DNA of 8,251 nt from Blastocatellia bacterium (GTDB lineage: Bacteria; Acidobacteriota; Blastocatellia; Pyrinomonadales; Pyrinomonadaceae): contig JACDAK010000118.1 of assembly GCA_013695495.1 (NCBI GenBank), forward strand, positions 1-8,251, given 5' to 3'. The notes beneath the pieces are model-generated. The model searched no databases, was not told the origin of the DNA, and worked only from the letters and a program-made list of their open reading frames with translations. Position 1 is the first letter of the stretch. The number at the start of each line of letters is the position of its first letter. Below are positions 1 to 8,230 of the stretch, piece after piece. Made by a program: the position numbers and the translations under genes.

Positions 1-203
1 TCAATTACGATCGTCCCGGTCGTCGGGCTGTCCAGACCGCCAAGCAAATGCAGCAGCGTCGATTTACCGCACCCCGATGGTCCCATTATCGCTACGAACT
101 CACCCGTCTGTACTTCCAGCGTAACGCCGCGCAATGCCGGCACGTTGATCTTGCCAATCTTATACGATTTAGTGAGATCCTTTGTTTGAAGGATGGTTTT
201 CAT
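1..203 (-). CDS. ABC transporter ATP-binding protein, LolD/MacB-like (N-terminal part)
   Basis: The window edge cuts this gene after 67 codons. The fragment begins MKTILQTKDLTKSYKIG, the usual first strand of an ABC ATPase with an A-loop tyrosine (Tyr14). It continues through ALRGVTLEVQTGEFVAIMG to a complete Walker A motif, GPSGCGKST (41-49), then LLHLLGGLDSPTTGTIVI. The LGGLD-P-TGT stretch is typical of the LolD/MacB/FtsE-like group that powers lipoprotein release or efflux across the envelope. Q-loop, signature motif and Walker B lie beyond the edge, so the group cannot be settled here. The ATG is 23 nt after the lipoprotein stop with a weak ribosome binding site (AAGTCTGA). The permease partner should be further downstream. 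Confidence 0.93.
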   Translation of the reverse strand, partial: MKTILQTKDLTKSYKIGKINVPALRGVTLEVQTGEFVAIMGPSGCGKSTLLHLLGGLDSPTTGTIVI

Positions 204-226
204 TCAGACTTAAATACGTGGTGAAA

Positions 227-1291
227 TTACTGAACACGAGTGAGCGGAGGCGTACCGATCGGACCGGCCCCCGCCGTAGCTTCGGCTAAGCGTTTGTCCA
301 GATCGATCTCTTCGAGGCTCCAACTATTTTCAAGCAGAAATGCGGCCTGCGGATAAGTACGCCCGATAGCCACCGATTCCGGGTCTTGATACGTCAGCCG
401 CATCGAATATTTATCAAGGGGGCGGGTGATTATTATCTGTAGCGGAAGGTTATTGTAATCGCCCGAGGCCGCCAAATTACCCTCTTTGCCGTAAAGAATG
501 TCAGATTCTATTTCGCCCGCAGCGTTGAATAACTGCTGACGAGCCAGCCTGATCCGCCCGACACGATCGAACCAGAACCTACGCGCGATCTTCATTTCGC
601 CAGATACGCTGCGTTCAAATTCATCGAGCAAATAGTAGCCGCGGTTCACCACCCGAAGAGGCGATTTCTTCGGTTGATCTATGCTTTCTTCGATCTGAAA
701 GATCGTGCTGTGAGCGTATACCTTACTGTCGTCCACGGGCCGTACGAGCATTGCATCCGTGAAATGCTGTGGCCGCATGTTCGCAAAAGCGGTTACACTT
801 TCGACCACCTTTTCATCACCGTTGGCGTCCGCGAACGTGGTCTGCAAACGCGAGTAGTCTGCGCGGTTCGACCCTCTCACGAACTTCTTATATTTGCCGC
901 TGCCGCCGTCCTGCAAGATGGCGACACGAAAGCTACTTCCGTCCGACGTCATTTGTGCGACGTCTGATTTAATGACCGGCACCTGCACCTTCAGCAAAAT
1001 ATTCGCCGGCCGCTGCACAACGATCTCACCGTCAGCCGAACGATATTCTTCTTTGCTGCCAAAATGTGCGAAAGAATTGTCCTCAAACTTCAGGTCCATC
1101 TTTGCGCGGAGCGAATCCACACGCGCAAATCTGCCGACCTCGCCCTTAAGCTGAGCAAGCGTAGCATTCTCCGTCTTCAAAAGCGTCGGGGTCTTGCTCT
1201 CCTTTTTCACGATAGAACACCCCGCGGAAAACAGGGCAGAAAATGCGAGAATTAGAATGTATAGATGAATGGTTCGAATAGTAGTGAACAT
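227..1291 (-). CDS. Outer-membrane-type lipoprotein, possibly LolA/LolB-like
   Basis: This 354-residue protein is predicted to be exported and lipid-modified. Residues 7-24 are hydrophobic and end in FSAGC, with Cys25 as the lipidated residue; Ser at -3 is not the strongest lipobox but is acceptable. After a polar linker, residues 42-130 carry features of LolA/LolB-type beta-sheet lipoprotein carriers: a helix (about 42-56), alternating strands around RAKMDLKFE, then GEIVVQRPANILLKVQVPV (88-106) and SDGSSFRVAI (116-125). The C-terminal half (210-330) is also strand-rich, with FDRVGRIRLARQQLFNAAGEI (241-261). I do not recognise an exact named family; this rests on pattern and neighbourhood. 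The ATG has only a weak ribosome binding site (GAACTTGAG). The ATPase gene starts 23 nt after the stop, suggesting co-transcription and a role in lipoprotein or envelope transport. Confidence 0.85.
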   Translation of the reverse strand: MFTTIRTIHLYILILAFSALFSAGCSIVKKESKTPTLLKTENATLAQLKGEVGRFARVDSLRAKMDLKFEDNSFAHFGSKEEYRSADGEIVVQRPANILLKVQVPVIKSDVAQMTSDGSSFRVAILQDGGSGKYKKFVRGSNRADYSRLQTTFADANGDEKVVESVTAFANMRPQHFTDAMLVRPVDDSKVYAHSTIFQIEESIDQPKKSPLRVVNRGYYLLDEFERSVSGEMKIARRFWFDRVGRIRLARQQLFNAAGEIESDILYGKEGNLAASGDYNNLPLQIIITRPLDKYSMRLTYQDPESVAIGRTYPQAAFLLENSWSLEEIDLDKRLAEATAGAGPIGTPPLTRVQ

Positions 1292-1373
1292 CTCAAGTTC
1301 TGATGTAAATGCCTGATTACTTGTTGTCTAATGATTCACGCGGCAAACGCACGTTAGAGCTATCAAACTGATG

Positions 1374-1382
1374 ATAATAACA
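1374..1382 (-). promoter_or_regulatory. Candidate extended -10 promoter for the lipoprotein/ABC gene pair
   Basis: The minus strand reads TGTTATTAT (1382-1374), that is TG, one base, then TATTAT, matching an extended -10 element with five of six bases of TATAAT. No convincing -35 box lies 17 bases upstream. Transcription would begin near 1367, about 75 nt before the lipoprotein ATG and just past the operon terminator, where a new promoter is expected. The match is short, and the preferred sigma factor of this organism is unknown. Confidence 0.35.
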
Positions 1383-1394
1383 CGTTAAAAACGT
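1382..1394. repeat. Small inverted repeat ACGTT-AAA-AACGT
   Basis: A perfect 5-bp inverted repeat with a 3-bp centre overlaps the upstream edge of the candidate -10 element. The 7-mer CACGTTA at 1381-1387 recurs in the same orientation at 1350-1356, 31 bp away or about three helical turns. Together these could be an operator, but such short matches also arise by chance in an AT-rich gap. Apart from these and the terminator, I see nothing else in the 182-bp gap between the genes. Confidence 0.25.
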
Positions 1395-1418
1395 TCGTCC
1401 TAACAACTAATAAGACGC

Positions 1419-1443
1419 AAAAACGGGGAACAATTGCCCCCCG
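1419..1443 (-). terminator. Rho-independent terminator of the act/cox operon
   Basis: On the minus strand CGGGGGG pairs with TTCCCCG around the loop CAATTG, giving five G-C/C-G pairs plus two G-T pairs, followed directly by TTTTT. Three A's just before the stem could pair with part of the T run. It begins 31 nt after the coxD stop and separates the respiratory operon from the lipoprotein gene. Confidence 0.85.
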
Positions 1444-1473
1444 CTTTCAAATCACTCGAAATATCTCTCGGGG

Positions 1474-1803
1474 TCAGATGCCGAAAACCCCCGCATCGCG
1501 TGTCAGATAATCCTGCATCGTGTATGCGAACATTATCGCAAGCCAGAAAAAGCTCGCCACCGCCGACAGCCATATCAGCCTCGGACTCCAGTAAACATGC
1601 ATGAAAAACAACATCACAAATGTCATCTTCGTGAACGCGATCAGCAACGCAAGCAGTGTGTTCGCCCCCGGGAATATCGAGTCCAGATCCCAAAACGACG
1701 ACCAATAGGTGAACAGCGTTCCGACCACAAGGATCGCAAACACTCCAAAATATCCCGGGTAGCCGATGTGGCCATGTTCTTCGTGATGATGATTGTCAGC
1801 CAT
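1474..1803 (-). CDS. coxD: Cytochrome c oxidase subunit IV (small three-helix subunit)
   Basis: This small subunit of bacterial caa3/bo3-type oxidases probably aids assembly or stability of the CuB site and subunit III; it carries no cofactor. From the ATG at 1803 it has 109 residues with three helices near 17-37, 47-71 and 75-96. The second contains the family pattern IAFTKMTFVMLFFMHV (55-70). The N-terminus MADNHHHEEHGH is rich in His, like that of CoxC. A TTG six bases upstream (1809-1807) is in frame and would add two residues. I prefer the ATG because it is the stronger codon and begins a typical family N-terminus, though no good ribosome binding site precedes either; translation is probably coupled to coxC, which ends at 1813. 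This is the last gene of the operon, and a terminator hairpin follows. Confidence 0.9.
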   Translation of the reverse strand: MADNHHHEEHGHIGYPGYFGVFAILVVGTLFTYWSSFWDLDSIFPGANTLLALLIAFTKMTFVMLFFMHVYWSPRLIWLSAVASFFWLAIMFAYTMQDYLTRDAGVFGI

Positions 1804-1812
1804 AACCAATTG

Positions 1813-2757
1813 TCAGTGTAAAAAGTGCCTTCCTAAGAGATACAGTAACGGGAACAAGAAGATCCAGACAATATCGACAAAGTGCCAATACAAGCCCGAC
1901 ATTTCTACCGGTGCAAAATACTCCGCCGAAAACGTATTTAACCACGCCTTCCACAGCAGCCAAAGCATCAGGCCGAGACCGACGATCATGTGAAGAGCAT
2001 GAAGTCCGGTCATCACAAAATAGATGAAGTAGAACATCCGGACCTTCTCTTGAAACTTATAAAGGTCCGGTTGGTTGTTCGAAAAATATCCGATTCGCTC
2101 ACTCTCAGTCAAGATCTGTGTGCCGGGACTCGTTCGCTCTTTCTCCAACGCCTGATGAACGAGCGGCATTCCGTAATTCCACTGAAACTCGCCGTTCGGA
2201 TTTGCCCGTTTCGATGCATCCGATGCCGCAGCCGCGTGTGCACGAGTTTCAAACGGTAGAACGAGATGTTGAGACGAACCATGGTCTGCCGAGCCTGCCG
2301 GCGTCTCGCCCGGATCTCCAGGGATCTTCTTATTCCAACCGGCCACGGGCACAAGCCCGCTGTTATATTTGTCCGTATATTCGATGACCTTCACACCCAG
2401 GAACACGGTTCCGAAGATCATCGTCAGGATGATCATCAGGACCTGCATATTCCGGTTCGAACGCTGTGCGTAAAACACAGTCAAAGCCATCGTCAGGCTG
2501 CTCACAATGAGAACCAGCGTGTTCAATCCGCCCCAGAACGCATCAAGATGATTGCTGCCCTCTGCGAACGCCATCGGGTAACGCGAACGGAACACCAGAT
2601 ATGCCGTGAACAGCCCGCCAAAGAACATTATTTCTTGCACCAGGAACATCCACATGCCAATGGCGACGGACTCTTCCTGCTGTTTCATATTCTCGAACTG
2701 GTGCTGAAGCCCCGGCCCGTGATGATGATCTTCGTGTGTTTCTGCGTGTGACGCCAT
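1813..2757 (-). CDS. coxC: Cytochrome c oxidase subunit III with a long periplasmic insertion
   Basis: Subunit III stabilises the oxidase core and supports proton uptake. This is the five-helix form lacking helices I-II of the mitochondrial protein; helices lie near 32-56, 74-96, 106-126, 240-269 and 288-308. Family marks are Glu42 in QEIMFFGGLF (41-50), VIEYTDK (124-130), TGLHALHMIVG (250-260) and YWHFVDIVWIFLF (290-302). The family is usually about 190-220 residues without helices I-II; this one has 314. The excess is mainly at about 132-236, between the third and fourth helices, a hydrophilic loop predicted to be periplasmic. The N-terminal 20 residues are rich in His (4, 8, 11-13, 19) and should be cytoplasmic. 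The ATG is preceded by TAGAGATT, exactly as for coxB. coxD follows at 9 nt or less. Confidence 0.96.
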   Translation of the reverse strand: MASHAETHEDHHHGPGLQHQFENMKQQEESVAIGMWMFLVQEIMFFGGLFTAYLVFRSRYPMAFAEGSNHLDAFWGGLNTLVLIVSSLTMALTVFYAQRSNRNMQVLMIILTMIFGTVFLGVKVIEYTDKYNSGLVPVAGWNKKIPGDPGETPAGSADHGSSQHLVLPFETRAHAAAASDASKRANPNGEFQWNYGMPLVHQALEKERTSPGTQILTESERIGYFSNNQPDLYKFQEKVRMFYFIYFVMTGLHALHMIVGLGLMLWLLWKAWLNTFSAEYFAPVEMSGLYWHFVDIVWIFLFPLLYLLGRHFLH

Positions 2758-2778
2758 AATCTCTATTCGGACAATGAA

Positions 2779-4455
<1,677 letters not shown>

Positions 4456-4469
4456 AAAAACTTTACGAG

Positions 4470-5513
4470 CTATCTGTTAGCTGCCCCCGTCGTGGGGCCG
4501 GTTCCTGCGGGCTGTGTTCCTGTGCCTCCAGCGGGTTGGGCCGCAGGTGCCCTGGTAGGCTGCGTCGAAGTGTCAGCCCCGCTCAGCGATTTTACATATG
4601 CCACCAAAGCCACAAGCTGCTCCTCCGTAACTTGGCCCTTGAACGTGGGCATTATCGGCTGGTAGCCTTCCACTATCTGCGAGCTCGGATTAAGTATCGA
4701 GTTACGTATATATTCTTCGTCGGCAATCACGGTCTGGCCGCCCACCAAGCGAACCTCTCTGCCGAACAACCCCTCGAGCGGGGCACCTCGCTGCTGCGGG
4801 CCGCCTGCATGACACGATGCACAGCCAAGCTTATTCTCAAAAAGATCTCTGCCCTGTTCGACCGGCGTCTCGCCGGCGACGCTGCCCTCAAGCCACGCGT
4901 CAAAATCGCGCTGTTCCATAACGTACACCCAGCCGATCATTCCCGAATGGTTCAACCCGCAATATTCCGCACAAAACAGTTGGTATCTTCCGGGCTTTGT
5001 CGCTTCAAACCAAAGGTACGTATACCGACCCGGAACCACGTCCGTTTTCGTCCGAAAAGCGGGTATCGAAAAATCGTGAAGGACGTCTTCCGTCGTCATC
5101 GTTAACTTGATCTTGCGGTTCACAGGAACATGAAGTTCGTTGATCTCGCTGTGCCCAGTCTCATGCTGGATCTTCCACATCCACTGTTTGCCGACGACAT
5201 AAACATTCATACCGTCATCCGGTATCCGGTACTGGCTGAAATACACGATCGCACCGCCCAGGAAGATCGTCATCGAGATCACGAAAGGGATGATCGACCA
5301 AACGGTTTCGAGCATGATCGAACCGTGAATTTCATCCGGCGTCGCAAACTTCTCCTTTTCACGATACTTCAACGCGAAGTAGAAGATCGCCAACACGATC
5401 GGGATCGAAAACGCCACACTGATCGCGATGAGGTAAAAATATAATAGGTCAACCTGCCACGCGAACGTTGAGGCCTGTTCCGGAAAAAATGGAACCCACG
5501 AATTGGTTTGCAT
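4470..5513 (-). CDS. coxB: Cytochrome c oxidase subunit II with fused cytochrome c domain (caa3 type)
   Basis: CoxB receives electrons and passes them through CuA to subunit I. Two membrane helices (about 22-49 and 68-95) are followed by the cupredoxin domain (about 101-205). All CuA ligands are present: His146, Cys181, Glu183, Cys185, His189 and Met192, with C181-x-E-x-C185. Glu69 in ETVWSIIP matches the glutamate at the K-channel entrance, and the aromatic electron-entry patch is QWMW (110-113). A mono-haem cytochrome c domain follows (about 215-310), with C231-A-S-C234-H235 and probable distal ligand Met288 in PIMPTFKG. The last 37 residues are a Pro/Ala/Gly/Thr-rich, probably disordered tail. 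There is no clear cleavable signal peptide or lipobox, as the protein begins only about 20 residues before helix 1. The ATG is preceded by TAGAGATT, and coxA starts 14 nt after the stop. Confidence 0.97.
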   Translation of the reverse strand: MQTNSWVPFFPEQASTFAWQVDLLYFYLIAISVAFSIPIVLAIFYFALKYREKEKFATPDEIHGSIMLETVWSIIPFVISMTIFLGGAIVYFSQYRIPDDGMNVYVVGKQWMWKIQHETGHSEINELHVPVNRKIKLTMTTEDVLHDFSIPAFRTKTDVVPGRYTYLWFEATKPGRYQLFCAEYCGLNHSGMIGWVYVMEQRDFDAWLEGSVAGETPVEQGRDLFENKLGCASCHAGGPQQRGAPLEGLFGREVRLVGGQTVIADEEYIRNSILNPSSQIVEGYQPIMPTFKGQVTEEQLVALVAYVKSLSGADTSTQPTRAPAAQPAGGTGTQPAGTGPTTGAANR

Positions 5514-5559
5514 AATCTCTAATTACACCGAAGACGCTACCAAACGGCTTAACCCGCGG

Positions 5560-6468
5560 CTATGCGTAATCGCCCTTCTTTCTCCCGCGCCGCCAAAAGA
5601 TGAATCCCATTATCCCCATCCCGATCAGCGTTGCCACTGCCGTCGCACGCAAGGCGCTCAGCACTGCAAAACCATATTTTCCGGTCGAAGGGTCATAGTG
5701 GAAACAATATAAAAGCAGCTGTTCCGTAACGCCGCCGACCTTGTTGTCAGCGGATTCTACCAGCCCGAGTTTCACGTCGCGCGGAGCATAGTCAATGCCG
5801 TAGAAATATCTCGAAACCGTGCCCTCCGGCGTCAGTAGAATGATCCCGCTCGCATGTGCAAATTGCGCCGATTTCTCGTCCCACTCGTACGAGAACCCCA
5901 CCGATCCCGTAATAGCATCGATCGCAGCCTGGTCGCCGGTCAGAAAGTGCCAGCCGTTTTCCGTTCCCGGGCGGCCATAGCGATCCATGTACCCCGCCTT
6001 TTTATTTCGAGCAAGTTCCGGTTTATCGTTTTCCGACGCGTCGAAGCTGATCGCGATCACATCGAACTCTTTGCCGGCGTCGAACCCGATCCCTTTGAGA
6101 GTCCCGGTCAGACCATTAAGGACCTGATTGCAAAGCATCGGACATTCGTAATAAACGAGTGCGAGAATAACTGGACGCCCTTGGTTCAGCAAGTCACCCA
6201 ACCGAACCTGCTCTCCGTCTGAATTTTTGAAGACTGCATCAACCGGGACCTGCTCACCGAGCTTCTGCTCGATGCCTACCTGCTTTAGCGGTGTGGGCAG
6301 ACCCTCGGCTGTTTCCGTGCTTTTCGAGGGGTCGTACTTCCGAGGTGAATAAAGCGGTGAATTGTAATGTTCGTTCTTTTGGGCAAGCACCGAACTGCCG
6401 CCGGCGATAAACATCATTGCCGCGATCAACGTTAAACTAAGCTTGCGAGAAATCCCCGAATACATCAT
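5560..6468 (-). CDS. sco: SCO1/SenC-family copper chaperone with C-terminal membrane anchor
   Basis: SCO proteins have a thioredoxin fold and deliver copper to, or reduce, the CuA cysteines of oxidase subunit II. The copper-binding pattern is complete: C109-P-M-L-C113 and His205 in QFAHASGI. A DxxA-type stretch, SFDASEND (141-148), follows the expected beta strand. Residues 1-29 look like a cleavable signal peptide ending in VLA. A second hydrophobic helix (about 272-291) followed by RRGRKK suggests a C-terminal anchor with a cytoplasmic tail. At 302 residues it is longer than the usual, roughly 200-residue, N-terminally anchored SCO. The extra length includes LLLYCFHYDPSTGKYG (251-266) before the anchor. 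The start is the first of two consecutive ATGs, with GCGGGG as ribosome binding site. It ends 46 nt before coxB, its likely client. Confidence 0.93.
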   Translation of the reverse strand: MMYSGISRKLSLTLIAAMMFIAGGSSVLAQKNEHYNSPLYSPRKYDPSKSTETAEGLPTPLKQVGIEQKLGEQVPVDAVFKNSDGEQVRLGDLLNQGRPVILALVYYECPMLCNQVLNGLTGTLKGIGFDAGKEFDVIAISFDASENDKPELARNKKAGYMDRYGRPGTENGWHFLTGDQAAIDAITGSVGFSYEWDEKSAQFAHASGIILLTPEGTVSRYFYGIDYAPRDVKLGLVESADNKVGGVTEQLLLYCFHYDPSTGKYGFAVLSALRATAVATLIGMGIMGFIFWRRGRKKGDYA

Positions 6469-6476
6469 TACCCCGC

Positions 6477-7016
6477 TTATTTTCTCAATCCTGTTGCCAT
6501 GCGGCCCGAACTTGCCTCCGAAATGATCGCACGCGATTGCCGCTCGATCTCATCCGCTTCCGGTCCGCTCGCTGCCGGTACGTTCTGTTCTAGAAATCGC
6601 TTTTTCGCTTCTTCCAACGGCATCGTTATCATCGTTCCTGTTTCCGGGTGTCGCGCACCGTCTAGCCACAGTCGATCCCACTGCTTTCGAAGCTCCCGAT
6701 ACTCCGCCTGCGGTTCGCGAAGCTCGAGGTTCACCCTGCCCTGCTCACTTTCGACCCCGAAACCGGGAGCAGCCTGAAGCCGCGGCTCCGGCGGAAGGCT
6801 TTCAACCTGGCCCCTCGCCATCGGGTTCGTCGTCGCCTTCTCTTCAGCGGCGTTCTCTTCGAGTACGCGATACAAAGCCGCCATCAGCCCAAACGTGATA
6901 ACGATCAGCAAAAACAACCCGACGCCGAAATAAACGATCCCCTTCAGCCCGATGATGTTTTGCTCATATGGCTTGTCGAAATCGACGAACGATTCTTCGT
7001 GTTTTGTCTTTCCCAT
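6477..7016 (-). CDS. Single-helix membrane protein of unknown function in the complex III/oxidase operon
   Basis: This 179-residue protein has a charged N-terminus (1-22), one membrane helix near 24-48 and a hydrophilic remainder. With the short charged N-terminus inside, the C-terminal 130 residues would be periplasmic. A linker rich in Pro, Glu and Ala (55-90) includes SLPPEPRLQ (73-81). It is followed by a predicted helical stretch (97-118) and the block GTMITMPLEEAKKRFLEQNVP (127-147). I recognise the general pattern, PPEPRLQ followed by G-hydrophobic-P-hydrophobic-EA, from unnamed small proteins beside SCO and cox genes, but I know of no demonstrated function. It has no Cys or haem motif and no obvious metal site, which argues against an electron carrier. 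It sits 5 nt after actF and 8 nt before the SCO gene. An assembly factor, or a subunit bridging complex III and oxidase, is inference only. Confidence 0.85.
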   Translation of the reverse strand: MGKTKHEESFVDFDKPYEQNIIGLKGIVYFGVGLFLLIVITFGLMAALYRVLEENAAEEKATTNPMARGQVESLPPEPRLQAAPGFGVESEQGRVNLELREPQAEYRELRKQWDRLWLDGARHPETGTMITMPLEEAKKRFLEQNVPAASGPEADEIERQSRAIISEASSGRMATGLRK

Positions 7017-7021
7017 AATCG

Positions 7022-8230
7022 TTAGTGTCCGCGACCGTGTCTCACCGCATCTTCAAGGAACGGGTCCATCACGGGCACCAGCGGCCGCTTCGCAAGCTGC
7101 CCAAAGAAGTACCAGAGCCATATTCCGCCAATGGCGATCGGTGCCGCAAAATCCATCCAGCTCAGAATGAACGCACCCTTTTCGATCGTTTTATCGATTC
7201 GGGGATTCGGCCCAATCAGATAGAACATATCGACAAGCCGCATCACAAGGATGAATCCGCCGACCGCAGCCAGCCACTTCATCTTCCGCTTCAATTCTTG
7301 CTGAAGCAACAGCAGGAACGGCACCGCGAAGTGAAAAACCACCAGCAGCACGCCGACCCACATCCACGAGCCTCTCATCCGCACCAGATACCAACCCGTT
7401 TCTTCCGGAATGTTGCCTGACCAGATGATCAGGAACTGCGAGAAATTGAAGTAAGCCCACACCATTGTCAGCGCTAGCATCAGTTTGCCGAGATCATGGA
7501 AATGCCTCTTGCCGAGGATCCGGTTCATAGGAGCCTTGTCCGACAAATAAACAAGAACGATGACGCAAAAACAGAAACAGCTAAGAGCCCATCCTGCAAC
7601 GAACAGCAGCCACCAAATAGTTGAGAACCAATGCGCGTCCAACATCATCACCCAGTCGACGGTTGCAAATGTGACAACAAGTGCATAGAACACGATCGCC
7701 GGGCCCGAAAACTGTTTCGGTATGCTCAGATATTTCGCCGCCTCTTCCCAATCCGTCGCCTTATCCTGTGCGGCCGACCACTTGTTAAGCAGCCACATAA
7801 TTGCGATGAAAAACGCAAAATAGATGACCGATCTCAATATCCAGCTCTCTTGAGTCATGAACCATCCGCGGTGCGCGATGGCATAATCATTCGCCGGCCA
7901 CGTCGTCCAATAGTGATACGACGTGATGAACATCAGCGGGATAAAGAGCACGAAAACCAGTGGAAGGGTCCGCGACGCGGCTTCCAGTATGCGCCTGGTC
8001 ACCAGCCCCCACGCTCCGCCCGTTAGGTACTGAAGCATCAGCACGCCGAGGCTTCCAAGAGCCAACCCGCCCCAAAAAATGAATCCCAGCAGCCACGATC
8101 GGAGAGCCTGTTCCGGAGAGAAATACGCACCGGCCGCCCATGCGAGCAGAGCGATTCCGCCTACGCCTAATGCGATCGGCCTCAGTCGGTCCAGATCAGC
8201 CGGGGCCGCATAATCATGGTTATTCGCCAT
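7022..8230 (-). CDS. actF: Alternative complex III membrane subunit ActF (quinol:cytochrome c oxidoreductase quinone-binding subunit 2)
   Basis: This 402-residue, almost wholly hydrophobic protein has about ten membrane helices. Examples lie near 18-36, 46-68, 88-104, 132-149, 176-196, 203-228, 248-270, 289-310, 319-338 and 356-377. It looks like the NrfD/PsrC-type subunits of alternative complex III, which oxidises quinol and reduces cytochrome c. The run HFHDLGKLMLALTMVWAYF (243-261), followed by FSQFLIIWSGNIPEETGWY, is characteristic of ActF. Length is normal for ActF. In known complexes ActF is paralogous to ActC, whose quinol site is better supported, so ActF's own role may be structural or in proton movement. 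The ATG overlaps the stop of the preceding frame by one base, and a G-rich run lies just upstream. The next gene starts 5 nt downstream, and oxidase genes follow. The remaining act genes should lie beyond the right edge. Confidence 0.92.
   Translation of the reverse strand: MANNHDYAAPADLDRLRPIALGVGGIALLAWAAGAYFSPEQALRSWLLGFIFWGGLALGSLGVLMLQYLTGGAWGLVTRRILEAASRTLPLVFVLFIPLMFITSYHYWTTWPANDYAIAHRGWFMTQESWILRSVIYFAFFIAIMWLLNKWSAAQDKATDWEEAAKYLSIPKQFSGPAIVFYALVVTFATVDWVMMLDAHWFSTIWWLLFVAGWALSCFCFCVIVLVYLSDKAPMNRILGKRHFHDLGKLMLALTMVWAYFNFSQFLIIWSGNIPEETGWYLVRMRGSWMWVGVLLVVFHFAVPFLLLLQQELKRKMKWLAAVGGFILVMRLVDMFYLIGPNPRIDKTIEKGAFILSWMDFAAPIAIGGIWLWYFFGQLAKRPLVPVMDPFLEDAVRHGRGH

Noticed and set aside
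1400..1705. A 101-codon minus-strand frame overlapping coxD
   Set aside because: It runs through coxD in another frame and across the terminator hairpin. The coxD frame has the three-helix family pattern and this one has none.
1807..1809. TTG as the coxD start codon
   Set aside because: It adds only two residues, has no better ribosome binding site and competes with an ATG six bases on. It remains possible but is less likely.
2266..2751. A 161-codon open frame on the plus strand opposite coxC
   Set aside because: It is His/Arg-rich with no family signature and is entirely antisense to coxC, so I read it as a shadow frame.
4536..5105. A 189-codon open frame on the plus strand opposite coxB
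   Set aside because: The predicted protein is rich in Arg, His and Cys with no recognisable domain, and it lies fully antisense to a well-supported coxB. It is a by-product of coxB codon use.
5514..5559. A possible internal promoter in the 46-nt gap between sco and coxB
   Set aside because: I found no pair of -35/-10-like boxes at proper spacing and no hairpin with a T run. The gap is simply the longest spacer in the operon.
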